A DNA stretch of 64,000 nt from Oscillospiraceae bacterium (GCA_015066095.1 SVPC01000004.1:1-64000); one strand, 5' to 3'. Counted from the first letter of the stretch, positions 7,966-17,238 are shown. Numbers and translations are program-made. Notes: a model not told the origin generated them from the letters alone.

Positions 7966-8700
7966 ATGAAAAAATTATTAGCATTAGTATTAGCACTCGT
8001 AATGCTCTTTACTTTCGCAGCTTGCGGTAGTGCAGAAAAAACTTTGGTAATGGGCACAAACGCTACATTCCCTCCATACGAATTTGTTGACGACAACAAT
8101 AACATTGTTGGTATCGACGCTGAAATCGCTGCTGCTGTAGCTGAAAAACTTGGCAAAGAACTTGAAATCAAAGATATGGAATTTGATTCCTTGCTCACCG
8201 CTGTTCAGTCCGGCTCTATCGACTTTGCTCTCGCAGGTATGACTGTTACCGACGAACGTAAATTAAGCGTAAACTTCTCTGATACATATGCTACAGGTAT
8301 TCAGGTTGTTATCGTTCCCGAAGGCAGTGCCATCAAAACTGTTGATGACCTTGAAGGTAAGAAAATCGGCGTTCAAACCGGTACTACTGGCGACATCTAC
8401 TGCACCGACGACTTCGGTCAAGAAAACGTTAAGCAGTACAACAACGGTGCATTGGCTATTGCTGCTCTTAAGAACGGTCAGGTTGACTGCGTTGTTATCG
8501 ACAACGAACCCGCTAAAAACTTTGTAAAAGCTAACGAAGGTCTTGTTATCCTTAAAACAGAATATGCTGTTGAAGATTATGCCGCTGCTATTTCAAAAGA
8601 CAATGAAGAACTTTTGAATGATTTCAACCAGGCTCTTAAAGAACTCAAGGAAGATGGCACTATCGACAAGATTATTGCTAAATATATTCCTGCAGAATAA
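7966..8700 (+). CDS. Amino-acid ABC transporter substrate-binding lipoprotein
   Basis: Family 3 solute-binding protein for polar amino acids (ArtJ/GlnH/FliY type), held to the outer face of the membrane as a lipoprotein. A basic start and hydrophobic run end in a lipobox FTFAAC with Cys20 as the lipidated residue. The mature part opens with LVMGTNATFPPYEF and contains DAEIAAAVAEKLG, FDSLLTAVQSGSIDFALAGM and KKIGVQTGTTGD, all typical of the two-lobed family 3 fold. Its 244 residues fit. Permease and ATPase genes follow, after a terminator-like hairpin. The exact amino acid cannot be read; the candidate operator upstream would suggest a basic amino acid. Confidence 0.92.
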   Translation: MKKLLALVLALVMLFTFAACGSAEKTLVMGTNATFPPYEFVDDNNNIVGIDAEIAAAVAEKLGKELEIKDMEFDSLLTAVQSGSIDFALAGMTVTDERKLSVNFSDTYATGIQVVIVPEGSAIKTVDDLEGKKIGVQTGTTGDIYCTDDFGQENVKQYNNGALAIAALKNGQVDCVVIDNEPAKNFVKANEGLVILKTEYAVEDYAAAISKDNEELLNDFNQALKELKEDGTIDKIIAKYIPAE

Positions 8701-8713
8701 TTTAAAAAAATAA

Positions 8714-8747
8714 AGCAGGGCGGCTTTTGCCTCCCTGCTGTTTTTTT
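8714..8747 (+). terminator. Intra-operon terminator between binding protein and permease
   Basis: AGCAGGG-CGGC and GCC-TCCCTGCT form a GC-rich stem with a TTTT loop and a run of seven T. It stands between genes of one transporter, so it probably thins transcription and keeps the binding protein in excess. Confidence 0.75.
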
Positions 8748-8765
8748 GTGAAATAAGGTGACAGT

Positions 8766-9545
8766 TTGACTATTTTAGATTTTTCTTCTTGGCTACAGGA
8801 TGTTGCACCTTCATGGGTCGCTTCGCTTCCGACAACTTTGCAAAATTTTATGTTCCAATTATACCAAACCTTTATCTACGCTGATAGATGGACCTTTTTT
8901 ACTGATGGTTTGAAAATTACCTTTATTGTAACTTTAGGTTCATTGCTTTTGGGTGTAATTATCGGTTTTTTAATTGCGTTAGTACGCACTTCACACGATT
9001 TGTCTACTAACAAACCATCTTTCATTCTCCGTGTGCTAAACTCCTTTGCAAATGTATATCTGACAGTTATCCGCGGTACTCCTATGATGGTACAGTTACT
9101 TATTATGGGATTTGTTATTATGGTGCCGAAAAACGATACCGGAACCATTATTTGTGGCATAATTACCTTGGGTATCAACTCAGGTGCGTATGTTGCTGAA
9201 ATTGCACGTTCCGGTATTATGTCTATTGACAAAGGACAAATGGAAGCCGGCAGAAGTCTTGGTTTTAATTATTTTCAGACTATGTGGCATTTCATCATTC
9301 CCCAAGCCTTTAAAAACATACTCCCCGCACTTGGAAACGAAATGATAACACTATTGAAAGATACATCTCTTGTTTCGGTTATCGCACTGCGTGACGTTAC
9401 AAAACAGGCGCAAAACATAGTAAGTCTCACATATCAAGCCTATGTTCCTTACATTAGTCTTGCTGTGATTTATTTAATTTTGGTTATAATTCTTACCAAA
9501 CTTTTGAACATTCTCGAAAGGAGGCTTCGCAACAGTGACCACTAA
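8766..9545 (+). CDS. Amino-acid ABC transporter permease
   Basis: Inner-membrane permease of the polar amino-acid family (HisM/GlnP/ArtQ). The start is a TTG at 8766, with AAGGTGA a few bases before it; no ATG is suitably placed upstream. The N-terminus carries about 35 extra residues before the first helix. The EAA loop that docks the ATPase is visible as [20 protein letters not shown] in the second half, and [13 protein letters not shown], a family signature, lies near residues 99-111. Five or six membrane helices are apparent over 259 residues. The 3' end overlaps the ATPase gene by 11 bases, giving translational coupling. Confidence 0.9.
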   Translation: MTILDFSSWLQDVAPSWVASLPTTLQNFMFQLYQTFIYADRWTFFTDGLKITFIVTLGSLLLGVIIGFLIALVRTSHDLSTNKPSFILRVLNSFANVYLTVIRGTPMMVQLLIMGFVIMVPKNDTGTIICGIITLGINSGAYVAEIARSGIMSIDKGQMEAGRSLGFNYFQTMWHFIIPQAFKNILPALGNEMITLLKDTSLVSVIALRDVTKQAQNIVSLTYQAYVPYISLAVIYLILVIILTKLLNILERRLRNSDH

Positions 9546-10275
9546 CGAAACACTTATAAAGATTGAAAACCTCCAAAAAAGTTTTGAAAAGATAGATGTT
9601 TTAAAAGGCATTGATACCGAAATCAAAAAGGGCGAGGTTGTTTGTATTATAGGTCCTTCGGGTTCGGGTAAATCTACTTTTTTGCGTTGCCTCAACCTTT
9701 TGGAAGAACCCACAGGCGGTAAAATTTTCTTTGGTGATGTTGATATTACCGACCCCAAGACAAATATAAACTTACACCGCCAAAAAATGGGTATGGTTTT
9801 CCAACAGTTTAATCTTTTCCCGCATATGACCGTGCTCAAAAATATGACCATTGCACCTGTTAAAGTTTTAGGTATTTCAAAAGAAGAAGCCGAAGAACGC
9901 GCTATGAAACTTTTAGAGCGTGTAGGTCTTGCGGATAGAGCAAACTCCTACCCGTCTCAACTTTCTGGCGGACAAAAACAGCGTGTAGCTATTGTTCGCG
10001 CTCTATGTATGCAACCAGAAGTTATGCTTTTTGACGAGCCGACCAGTGCCCTTGACCCCGAAATGGTTGGTGAAGTGCTTGAAGTTATGAAGGCATTAGC
10101 GCAAGAAGGTATGACAATGGCGGTTGTTACCCACGAAATGGGTTTTGCACGTGAGGTTGCCGACCGCGTATTCTTCATCGACGAAGGCATTATTATGGAA
10201 GAAGGAAAACCCGAAGAACTGTTTTCAAACCCTAAAAGTCCCCGTCTTAAAGACTTTTTAAGTAAGGTTATATAA
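9535..10275 (+). CDS. Amino-acid ABC transporter ATP-binding protein
   Basis: ATPase of the polar amino-acid importer (GlnQ/ArtM type), 246 residues. Walker [10 protein letters not shown] is at 40-48, the Q-loop [12 protein letters not shown] near 89-100, the signature LSGGQKQR at 143-150, and Walker [13 protein letters not shown] at 163-174; the switch His is in THEMGFA. The start is a GTG at 9535, ten bases after GAAAGGAGG, inside the last codons of the permease gene. An ATG alternative is not available at that spacing. It drives import together with the preceding permease and binding protein and ends in a strong terminator. Confidence 0.93.
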   Translation: MTTNETLIKIENLQKSFEKIDVLKGIDTEIKKGEVVCIIGPSGSGKSTFLRCLNLLEEPTGGKIFFGDVDITDPKTNINLHRQKMGMVFQQFNLFPHMTVLKNMTIAPVKVLGISKEEAEERAMKLLERVGLADRANSYPSQLSGGQKQRVAIVRALCMQPEVMLFDEPTSALDPEMVGEVLEVMKALAQEGMTMAVVTHEMGFAREVADRVFFIDEGIIMEEGKPEELFSNPKSPRLKDFLSKVI

Positions 10276-10292
10276 ACTTTTATTAACTCTTT

Positions 10293-10324
10293 GCCCAACT
10301 TTTAACAAAAGTTGGGCTTTTTTA
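10293..10324 (+). terminator. Terminator of the amino-acid ABC operon
   Basis: A perfect 11-bp stem GCCCAACTTTT / AAAAGTTGGGC with an AAC loop and a T tract. Confidence 0.9.
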
Positions 10325-10333
10325 TAATATATA

Positions 10334-10362
10334 TTGAATTTTTAAAAAAACAGTGCTATAAT
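10334..10362 (+). promoter_or_regulatory. Sigma-A promoter of the SipW locus
   Basis: TTGAAT (10334-10339), 17 bases, TATAAT (10357-10362), 59 bases before the first start codon. Confidence 0.7.
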
Positions 10363-10421
10363 TATTTTGAAGATTTTGTTAAATGAATTTTCATATTTTT
10401 TTAGGAAAGGAGGATAAACAA

Positions 10422-10940
10422 ATGAAAAACAGGAAATTGGCTATCGTTGCATTTTTCCTTGCAGCAGTAATGTGTATCGGCGCAGGTTATGCAGTTCTTA
10501 CTGACATTCTTGACATTCAAGGTGTGGCTAACGTTTCTGCTACTGAAGCTGAAAAAGTTTTTGAAAGCAAAATCTACTTCACAGATGCAGTTGCAAACGA
10601 AACAGGTAACACTGCTGAAATTACCCAAAATAACGACAAGGCAACATTTACTGCAAACACACTTGCAGGTCAGGGCAATAAAGCAACTTTTACATTCACC
10701 ATTAAAAATGCTAATACTGACCTTGATGCTAATGTTACCCCGAAAATTTCGGCTAATACAAAACCCGAATATTTTGCAGTAAGCAGTGACTGGAACGGTG
10801 CAACCACACTTATTAAAGCAGGTGAAGATAAAACTTACACTGTAACAGTTGAATTGCTTGAAACACCTACCGAAACAATCGGTACTTCTATTGCAATTGA
10901 ACTCACTGCTGTTTCTGTTGAACCCACAGAAAACGTGTAA
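10422..10940 (+). CDS. TasA/CalY-like secreted protein with SipW-type signal peptide
   Basis: A 172-residue exported protein. The start is the ATG at 10422 behind AAAGGAGG; an in-frame ATG at 10383 has no ribosome site. The signal peptide has a basic MKNRK head, a hydrophobic core and the segment GYAVLTDILDIQG, the hallmark of substrates of SipW-type signal peptidases, with likely cleavage after Ala24. The mature part is a small beta-rich domain (KATFTFTIKNANTDLDANVT, TYTVTVELLETP) like the camelysin/TasA fibre family. The gene is first in a four-gene locus containing the matching peptidase, suggesting a surface fibre or matrix subunit. Sequence similarity to TasA proper is limited, so the fibre role is inference. 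Confidence 0.75.
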   Translation: MKNRKLAIVAFFLAAVMCIGAGYAVLTDILDIQGVANVSATEAEKVFESKIYFTDAVANETGNTAEITQNNDKATFTANTLAGQGNKATFTFTIKNANTDLDANVTPKISANTKPEYFAVSSDWNGATTLIKAGEDKTYTVTVELLETPTETIGTSIAIELTAVSVEPTENV

Positions 10941-10980
10941 ATTAAAAGAATATTACATATAAGGAGGGGCGATATCAAAT

Positions 10981-12096
10981 ATGAATAGTGACAAAAAGAA
11001 ATTATACATATTATCCTGTATTTATGCAGGCGCCCTTCTTACTCTATGCTGTATTCTTGGCTCAACTTATTTAAAGTTAGCCTTAGCAGTTTTTTCTGCT
11101 GTGTTTTTTCTGCTTTTTAACACATTTATTAAAAAACGCAGCATAAAAGCCATCGAACACCGCCAAGTATTAACTATTATGACGGTTTCGGCACTAATGT
11201 TTATTGGTGTATTTTTTATAACAGGCCTTAAATTCGGGTTTTATAAGACCACATTCCAGACTAGTTTTTTATGGCAATTTATAGTTCCCATTACAATAAC
11301 AATAGCTTTCTCAGAAAAAATACGTGAAAAGATGCTTGCTCAACAAGATAAATTTGCAAGCGCAATTTCTTATTTCAGTTTGTGTTTGATTGATGTTTTA
11401 CTTTTAATCGAAAATAATATTTTTGGGGAATTTGAAAGTTTTAATAACCTTGTCTCGATGGTTGTTTTCCCCACCATTACGGCTAATATTTTATACCATT
11501 TTATCAGCAAACGTTATGGTGCTTTACCAAACATTTTATATAAAATTTTAATTATCACTTTCCCTTATTTAACTCCCTCGGAGCCTGCTGTGCCTGAGGC
11601 ATTATTAGCATTTGCAAAATTATTACTTCCACTTATTCTTATGATGTTTATACGCTCACTTTATGTGAAACGTCAAAAAAAAGTATCCCGTAAGGCAAAG
11701 GCGGTTGGAACAGCACTTACCACCATCACCATTTTTTTGATGGCAGGGATTGTGATGTTAATTTCATGCCAATTTAGATTTGGTCTTTTGGTAATTGCTA
11801 CCGAAAGTATGACAGGCGAAATTAACAAAGGCGACGCTGTGATTTACGAGCAGTACGATTGCCAAATTATTAAAGAAGGTCAAATTTTAGTTTTTAACAA
11901 AAATAAACAAAAGACCGTTCACCGCGTAGTTGATATTGAAAATATTAACGGACAAACCCGTTATTATACCAAAGGCGACGCTAACGACGGTAACGATTTT
12001 GGATATATCACTAACGAAGATATTGTTGGTGTTTTAAAATTGAAAATTAAGTATCTCGGATATCCAACAATTTTGGTGCGAGAACTATTTAAATAA
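10981..12096 (+). CDS. SipW-type signal peptidase I with multi-helix N-terminal domain
   Basis: The C-terminal 110 residues are an S26B (archaeal/eukaryotic/SipW type) signal peptidase: catalytic Ser276 in ATESMTGEINKGD, His314 in KTVHRVVD (His replaces the Lys of ordinary type I enzymes), and the Asp-bearing KGDANDGND near 331-339. The preceding 260 residues form about seven or eight membrane helices, far more than the two of B. subtilis SipW (about 190 residues). The N-terminal domain may be a fused membrane module of unknown role. The start ATG has AAGGAGGGG upstream. Its neighbours on both sides carry SipW-type signal peptides, so they are its probable substrates. Confidence 0.82.
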   Translation: MNSDKKKLYILSCIYAGALLTLCCILGSTYLKLALAVFSAVFFLLFNTFIKKRSIKAIEHRQVLTIMTVSALMFIGVFFITGLKFGFYKTTFQTSFLWQFIVPITITIAFSEKIREKMLAQQDKFASAISYFSLCLIDVLLLIENNIFGEFESFNNLVSMVVFPTITANILYHFISKRYGALPNILYKILIITFPYLTPSEPAVPEALLAFAKLLLPLILMMFIRSLYVKRQKKVSRKAKAVGTALTTITIFLMAGIVMLISCQFRFGLLVIATESMTGEINKGDAVIYEQYDCQIIKEGQILVFNKNKQKTVHRVVDIENINGQTRYYTKGDANDGNDFGYITNEDIVGVLKLKIKYLGYPTILVRELFK

Positions 12097-12125
12097 AATA
12101 TTAACTTGAAATTAGGTGTAATTTA

Positions 12126-13256
12126 ATGTCCGAAAAAGAAAAAATAATGCGTGAAATATACCAGCGCCGCAGAAAAGGTTGGATAATCTTCCAAACGATA
12201 ATCATCACGATTGTCACATTGGCTTTGCTGTTTGGAGGTTATACATATTATCAGTTAAATAAGAATACCTATATTCCCTACTCACAACAGGGCAACGTCA
12301 TATACAAGGCATATCTTGCCGATAACGAATTTTACGAACAGGAATATCTTAATGGTAGCCACGCTTATGTCGCTTCACTTATTGAAAAAATGACCGCCGA
12401 TTTTGAATATGACCTTGAAATAGATGCAAAAGAGGTTGATTTTAAATATTCATATAAAATCGACGCTCAGGTCGAGGTAAGGGATAAGACAACACAGATG
12501 GCTATCTATAACCCTGTTTTTGAGCTTGTACCAACAAAAACTCTAACGGGTTCGGGTTCGGTTCTTGAAATAAAAGATTCTGTCGAATTAAATTATAATA
12601 AATACAACAATCTTGCAAAGGATTTTATTGCTTCTTATAGTCTTGATGAAGTGGAATCACTACTGATTGTGAGAATGTATGTTGATGTTTTGGGCGAAAG
12701 TCAGAAATTTGCGGAAAATAATAAAGACAGTTACACAATTAAACTCTTTGTTCCGCTCGATAAAAAGACCGTTACACCCTATACTGAAATTCCTGTTGCA
12801 GAAGAACAACAAAAAGTGCTTACAGTTAATAACAACACCACCACACTACTAAAATATATTGTGTTGGGTGTATTTGGTTTTGATTTGCTTCTTGTATTAA
12901 TTTTATCGCTTTATGTGCGTCTTACACGCGACAAACATATCGACTATTCTCGAAAGGTTAAGCGCATCATTTCAAGTTACACTTCTTACATACAAAAGGT
13001 CAATAATCCCGTTAAGCTAAAAGATTATCAAGTACTCAATGTTGATTCTTTTACTGAATTACTTGAAATTCGCGATACACTTCAAATACCTATTTTAATG
13101 TTTGAAAACAGCGACCGCACATACACACACTTCTTTATTGTTAATGGCGGAATTTTATATCTCTTTAAAATAAGCGTAGCGCAAGATTTTGAAGACTTCG
13201 ATTATTGGGAAGAAGAAGATTTAGAAACCGATGAGCAAGAAGCAATTAAATTTTAA
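12126..13256 (+). CDS. DUF5305-like membrane protein of the SipW locus
   Basis: A 376-residue protein with an N-terminal membrane helix (about 19-41), an extracytoplasmic domain of about 200 residues and a second helix (about 243-265) followed by a cytoplasmic tail. The layout and features such as IPYSQQGNVIYKAYLADNEF and the repeated YSYKIDAQ/EVRDKT stretch fit DUF5305 proteins, which occur beside SipW-type peptidases. The acidic C-terminus (DFDYWEEEDLETDEQEA) is unusual. It lies 29 bases after the peptidase gene with AGGTG as ribosome site. A role in assembling or anchoring the exported subunits is a guess from context; the domain assignment is moderately sure. Confidence 0.65.
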   Translation: MSEKEKIMREIYQRRRKGWIIFQTIIITIVTLALLFGGYTYYQLNKNTYIPYSQQGNVIYKAYLADNEFYEQEYLNGSHAYVASLIEKMTADFEYDLEIDAKEVDFKYSYKIDAQVEVRDKTTQMAIYNPVFELVPTKTLTGSGSVLEIKDSVELNYNKYNNLAKDFIASYSLDEVESLLIVRMYVDVLGESQKFAENNKDSYTIKLFVPLDKKTVTPYTEIPVAEEQQKVLTVNNNTTTLLKYIVLGVFGFDLLLVLILSLYVRLTRDKHIDYSRKVKRIISSYTSYIQKVNNPVKLKDYQVLNVDSFTELLEIRDTLQIPILMFENSDRTYTHFFIVNGGILYLFKISVAQDFEDFDYWEEEDLETDEQEAIKF

Positions 13257-13275
13257 TTGAAAGGAAGTACCGACT

Positions 13276-14259
13276 ATGAAAAAACTTAATAAGATTTTAC
13301 TATGGTCGGTGCTTTTTATAATGGTGCTTTCTATTTCAGTAGGTTATGCAACTCTAACGGATATACTCGATATTCAAGGTACTACTGAAGTTCATCCGCA
13401 AAACGGTGTATTTATTACTACTATTAACACTTCTAATAATAGTAATATAAAAATTAATAGTTTTATTAATACTACCATAAATTCCACAACCGATATCAAA
13501 AACGGACAAGTCACAGTTAATGTTACCGTATACAACAATTCGGACATTGTTTACGGTTATAATGTTATGAAATATGTTGTCGGTTCTGACACCTACGATA
13601 ATGAAAATATAGAAATTACCACCCCTATGCAAAAGAAACATACCGACTGGATGGTACAACCCAAAGGTTATTTAACATTTCCCGTAACATTTAATTTCAA
13701 AAAAGGTGCCCCAACATCAAACTCGATTTTAAATTCGGTTGTGCAATTTGAATTTTTACCTTTTAACGAGATTCCCGACAATGTTGAGGAAAGTACCGTT
13801 TCAGATGCAATGGACCGATTCGAAGAAATTTTAAACACACCCGAAGATTATGACCAACTTATAGATTATATGAATAATCCGCCTGGTTGGGACCGTAACT
13901 CATCATATATTTCAAACGTTAAAGATGCCAACGACACCGATAAACAAGCGATTGAGGATATGTTTTCCGGTAATTTACATACTATTATTAATGGTGAACA
14001 GCATAACGTTAAAATTATGATAAAACGTGAAAATGTAAGTAATGCCTACAGCGGTGACGAAATGACCATTTACATGACAACCAACCCATTAACAAGCAGA
14101 GGTAAAGCGGTTGTCTACCGTTGTGTATTTGTTAATGACAACGGCACTTGGAAACGCGACGGTGTTATGGTTGAAGGTACTGCAACAATTTGTGACTACA
14201 CATTTGGTTCTTCTTGGGGCACAGGTTCATTTAATACAAACACCTGGAAAGCTTCTTGA
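13276..14259 (+). CDS. Second SipW-dependent secreted protein, two-domain
   Basis: A 327-residue exported protein whose signal peptide ends in VGYATLTDILDIQG, almost identical to the first gene of the locus, with likely cleavage after Ala25. The N-terminal half (about 36-160) is a beta-rich CalY/TasA-like domain (GQVTVNVTVYNNSDIVYGYN). The C-terminal half (about 170-327) is different: it begins with an acidic helical stretch (DAMDRFEEILNTPEDYD) and carries VVYRCVFVNDNGTWKRDG; I do not recognise it. The last residues are Thr/Ser/Trp-rich with no wall-anchor motif. It could be a minor or tip subunit beside the smaller first protein. It closes the operon ahead of a bidirectional terminator. Confidence 0.7.
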   Translation: MKKLNKILLWSVLFIMVLSISVGYATLTDILDIQGTTEVHPQNGVFITTINTSNNSNIKINSFINTTINSTTDIKNGQVTVNVTVYNNSDIVYGYNVMKYVVGSDTYDNENIEITTPMQKKHTDWMVQPKGYLTFPVTFNFKKGAPTSNSILNSVVQFEFLPFNEIPDNVEESTVSDAMDRFEEILNTPEDYDQLIDYMNNPPGWDRNSSYISNVKDANDTDKQAIEDMFSGNLHTIINGEQHNVKIMIKRENVSNAYSGDEMTIYMTTNPLTSRGKAVVYRCVFVNDNGTWKRDGVMVEGTATICDYTFGSSWGTGSFNTNTWKAS

Positions 14260-14300
14260 ATTTAAAAGTATCATTTTATAAAACAAAATTATGCTATAAT

Positions 14301-14331
14301 AAAAAAGATGTGCAAATTGCACATCTTTTTT
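14301..14331. terminator. Bidirectional terminator between SipW locus and nfnB
   Basis: AAAAAAGATGTGCAA pairs perfectly with TTGCACATCTTTTTT around one base. A run of A on one side and T on the other lets it serve both converging operons; it overlaps the nfnB stop codon. Confidence 0.88.
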
Positions 14332-15712
14332 ATTTACTATTAATATACTCATCAATTGCCTTTGCGGCGGTTTTACCCGCACCCATAGCGAGAATTACGG
14401 TTGCGGCGCCTGTTACAGCATCACCGCCCGCATAAACCGCATTACGCGATGTAAGACCATCTTCATTTACAACAATACCGCCCCAACGGTTAACTTCAAG
14501 GCCGTCGGTGGTATCCTTTATAAGCGGATTGGGTGAAGTGCCAATAGACATTATAACACAATCGGCTTCTACATTAAAATCGCTATTTGGTACGCTAACA
14601 GGTCTTGCTCTACCCGATTCATCAGGCTCACTTAATTCCATTCTTTCGCAAATGATACCATCTACCCAACCGTCTTTTGCCTTTATTTCAAGCGGATTGG
14701 TAAGGAATTTGAACTCTATTCCCTCTTCCATTGCGTGTTCCACCTCTTCACGACGGGCAGGGAGTTCATTTTCGGTACGGCGGTAAACCACAGTAACATC
14801 TGCACCAAGCCTTTTGGCAGTACGCGCCGCATCCATAGCAACGTTACCGCCACCTACAACAACCGTCTTTTTGGTTTTCATAACGGGGGTAGTGCTATCA
14901 TTTTTATAGGCTTTCATAAGGTTGTTACGGGTCAAAAACTCGTTTGCAGAATAAACACCGCAAAGTGCTTCACCCTTGATTCCCATAAAGCGCGGAAGAC
15001 CTGCACCCGAGCCGATAAATATCGCTTCGAAACCATCTTCAAACAGTTCGTCAATTGTAATAGTTTTACCGATTACAACATTAGTTTTAATCTCTACTCC
15101 CAAAGCCTTTAATGTATCGACTTCCTTTTGTACAACTGTTTTAGGTAAACGAAATTCAGGTATGCCGTAAACCAAAACACCACCTGCTAAATGAAGTGCT
15201 TCAAAAACAGTTACTTCATAACCTTTTTTAGCCAAATCACCCGCACAGGCAAGTCCCGATGGGCCAGACCCTACAACCGCCACTTTATGCCCATTGCTTT
15301 TTGGTTTTTCTACATTTTCGGTATTATGTGCGTTATGCCAGTCGGCAACAAAGCGTTCAAGTCTGCCAATGCCCACGCTCTCACCCTTTATACCACGCAC
15401 ACACTTGGCTTCGCATTGGGTTTCTTGCGGACAAACACGACCGCAAACTGCAGGAAGACTTGACGATTTAGAGATTATCTCATAAGCACCCTCAAAATCG
15501 CCTTGTTTGATTTTTGCTATAAATTCAGGGATATGAATATTAACAGGACAACCCGAAACACAGGGCATATTTTTACATTCAAGACAACGCATTGCTTCGT
15601 TTATTGCGGTTTCTTCACTGTAGCCCAATGCAACTTCATTAAAATTGGTAGCACGAATAACAGCATCCTGTGTCGGCATTTCGTTTCTTTTAAGTGACAT
15701 ATTATTAGCCAT
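14330..15712 (-). CDS. nfnB: NADPH-binding subunit of ferredoxin:NADP+ oxidoreductase (NfnB; GltA-like)
   Basis: A 460-residue flavoprotein of the glutamate synthase small-subunit family. Cys43, 46, 51 and 55 (MRCLECKNMPCVSGCP) and Cys90, 94, 100 and 104 bind two [4Fe-4S] clusters. An FAD-binding GSGPSGLACAG follows near residue 148, a second nucleotide motif GGGNVAMDAARTA in the middle, and a final FAD contact VYAGGDAVTGAATV near the C-terminus. Many databases call it GltA, but no large glutamate synthase subunit is present; the FAD/[2Fe-2S] partner directly upstream makes it NfnB. The complex bifurcates electrons between NADPH, ferredoxin and NADH. The start overlaps the upstream stop by one base (TAATG). 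Confidence 0.88.
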   Translation of the reverse strand: MANNMSLKRNEMPTQDAVIRATNFNEVALGYSEETAINEAMRCLECKNMPCVSGCPVNIHIPEFIAKIKQGDFEGAYEIISKSSSLPAVCGRVCPQETQCEAKCVRGIKGESVGIGRLERFVADWHNAHNTENVEKPKSNGHKVAVVGSGPSGLACAGDLAKKGYEVTVFEALHLAGGVLVYGIPEFRLPKTVVQKEVDTLKALGVEIKTNVVIGKTITIDELFEDGFEAIFIGSGAGLPRFMGIKGEALCGVYSANEFLTRNNLMKAYKNDSTTPVMKTKKTVVVGGGNVAMDAARTAKRLGADVTVVYRRTENELPARREEVEHAMEEGIEFKFLTNPLEIKAKDGWVDGIICERMELSEPDESGRARPVSVPNSDFNVEADCVIMSIGTSPNPLIKDTTDGLEVNRWGGIVVNEDGLTSRNAVYAGGDAVTGAATVILAMGAGKTAAKAIDEYINSK

Positions 15713-16554
15713 TATTCTACCTCTTTCTTAAACAAATTGCAAGTTTCTTCATAAGCATGACGCTCAAACTCTTTGTATGCCGAGCCTCTGCTCATAGCCT
15801 CGTCAAAATCAACCAAAAAACCGTCAAAATCCGGGCCGTCAACACAAGCAAATTTAGTTTGACCGCCCACAGTCAAACGGCAACCGCCACACATACCTGT
15901 TCCGTCAATCATAACAGGATTCATAGAAACGGTGGTTTTAACGCCAAACGGCTTTGTTGTAGCAACCACAAATTTCATCATAATAAGCGGACCTATCGCT
16001 ATAACTTCATCGTAAGTTTCGCCGTTTTCGAGTGCTATTTTGAGCGGTGTGGTAACAACACCTTTTTCACCGTAAGAGCCGTCATCTGTCATAATTTTAA
16101 AGTATTTAGAAGCGGCACGGAATTCGTCTTCTAAAATAACCAAATCTTTATTCCTAAAACCGATTATAGAGTGTACTTCACAACCCTGCTCATAAAGTTT
16201 TTGCGCCACGGGAAGTGCTATAGCGCAACCTACACCGCCACCTACAACACAAACTTTTTTTCTACCTTCGGTTTCGGTAGCGCGACCCAAAGGACCCACA
16301 AAATCGGCAATATAATCGCCTTCGTTCTTTTGATTTAATTTAAAGGTGGTAGCACCCACAATCTGAAAAATAATGCGTACACTGCCCTTTTCGCGGTCAA
16401 AACCTGCCACGGTAAGCGGTATGCGCTCGCCGTCAACATCTACACGCAAAATGATAAACTGCCCTGCCTGTGCTTTTCGGGCTACAAGCGGCGCTTCTAT
16501 ATCCATCTGTGTAACAGTGGGGTTTAAAACCTTTTTTGATAAAATTTTATACAT
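15712..16554 (-). CDS. nfnA: NADH-binding subunit of ferredoxin:NADP+ oxidoreductase (NfnA)
   Basis: A 280-residue ferredoxin-NADP reductase-like subunit (also annotated as sulfide dehydrogenase beta or PyrK-like). The FAD domain holds RIPLTVAGFDRE near 44-55, the NAD-binding loop VVGGGVGCAIALPVA lies at 103-117, and the [2Fe-2S] site comes from Cys222, Cys225 and Cys237 (MCGGCRL and FACVDGPDFDG), with Asp217 a possible fourth ligand as reported for this enzyme family. It is translationally coupled to nfnB. With it, the cell can balance NADH, NADPH and reduced ferredoxin, consistent with an anaerobic fermenter. Lack of pyrD nearby argues against PyrK. Confidence 0.87.
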   Translation of the reverse strand: MYKILSKKVLNPTVTQMDIEAPLVARKAQAGQFIILRVDVDGERIPLTVAGFDREKGSVRIIFQIVGATTFKLNQKNEGDYIADFVGPLGRATETEGRKKVCVVGGGVGCAIALPVAQKLYEQGCEVHSIIGFRNKDLVILEDEFRAASKYFKIMTDDGSYGEKGVVTTPLKIALENGETYDEVIAIGPLIMMKFVVATTKPFGVKTTVSMNPVMIDGTGMCGGCRLTVGGQTKFACVDGPDFDGFLVDFDEAMSRGSAYKEFERHAYEETCNLFKKEVE

Positions 16555-17238
16555 TTATGTCTCCTTTACTAAATTAACCGAGCAAACAGTAAGCAAATTA
16601 CCGTTTACTCTAAATTCAATATGATATTTTGCAAATTCGAAAGCATACACACGCTCGTCATCGTGATAATGCGGTCTGGGGTCGCTTCCTAAAATTGCAA
16701 TAATATTTTGTAAATCGTCTGTATTTATTTTTTCTTTCAATCCGTCCGAAAATTCGACCGTGAGTTTATCCTCTATTACCTCATCGGCAAAACCGCCCTT
16801 AGCTTCTGGGTGGCAATCGGTAAACTTTAAGTATGGTTTTATATCATAAATAGGGGTATTATTTAGTAAATCTGCACCCGAAACAATAATAACCATACCA
16901 TTGTTACCGTCGCGATAAATTTCTTCAATCTTCACACTTGAAAGTCCAATCGGGTTAGGACGGTTTGGTGAGCGGGTTGCAAATACACCCATACGCTTAT
17001 TACCGCCAAGACGCGGCGGTCTGACTGTGGGCGAAAAACCTACAGTCTTATTAGCCGAAAAGCCCCATATAAGCCACAAATGTGAAAAATCTTCCAGTCC
17101 CCTTAAAGCACTATCATCACGGTAGTCGGGCTCAAAAATAATTTTACCCTTTGTATTTACAAGTCCGCTTTGACGCGGTATGCCGAATTTATCAGAAAAA
17201 TCGGTCTTTATATGTGCTATAACTTTTAAACTTTCCAT
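16555..17238 (-). CDS. trmO: tRNA (N6-threonylcarbamoyladenosine(37)-N6)-methyltransferase TrmO
   Basis: A 227-residue TsaA/TrmO family protein that methylates t6A37 in certain tRNAs using SAM. Signatures are GIPRQSGLV near residue 19, LRGLEDFSHLWLIWGF at 45-60, and the SAM-pocket segment GVFATRSPNRPNPIGLS near 84-100. The C-terminal DPRPHY is also typical. It starts in a one-base overlap with the upstream membrane-protein gene and ends one base before nfnA begins, so it belongs to the same minus-strand run, though no functional link to NfnAB is obvious. Assignment by family motifs; substrate tRNA not known here. Confidence 0.9.
   Translation of the reverse strand: MESLKVIAHIKTDFSDKFGIPRQSGLVNTKGKIIFEPDYRDDSALRGLEDFSHLWLIWGFSANKTVGFSPTVRPPRLGGNKRMGVFATRSPNRPNPIGLSSVKIEEIYRDGNNGMVIIVSGADLLNNTPIYDIKPYLKFTDCHPEAKGGFADEVIEDKLTVEFSDGLKEKINTDDLQNIIAILGSDPRPHYHDDERVYAFEFAKYHIEFRVNGNLLTVCSVNLVKET

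Noticed and set aside
14330..16554. Glutamate synthase or dihydroorotate dehydrogenase electron-transfer subunits
   Set aside because: No large GltB or PyrD gene is adjacent; the pair order and cofactors fit NfnAB.
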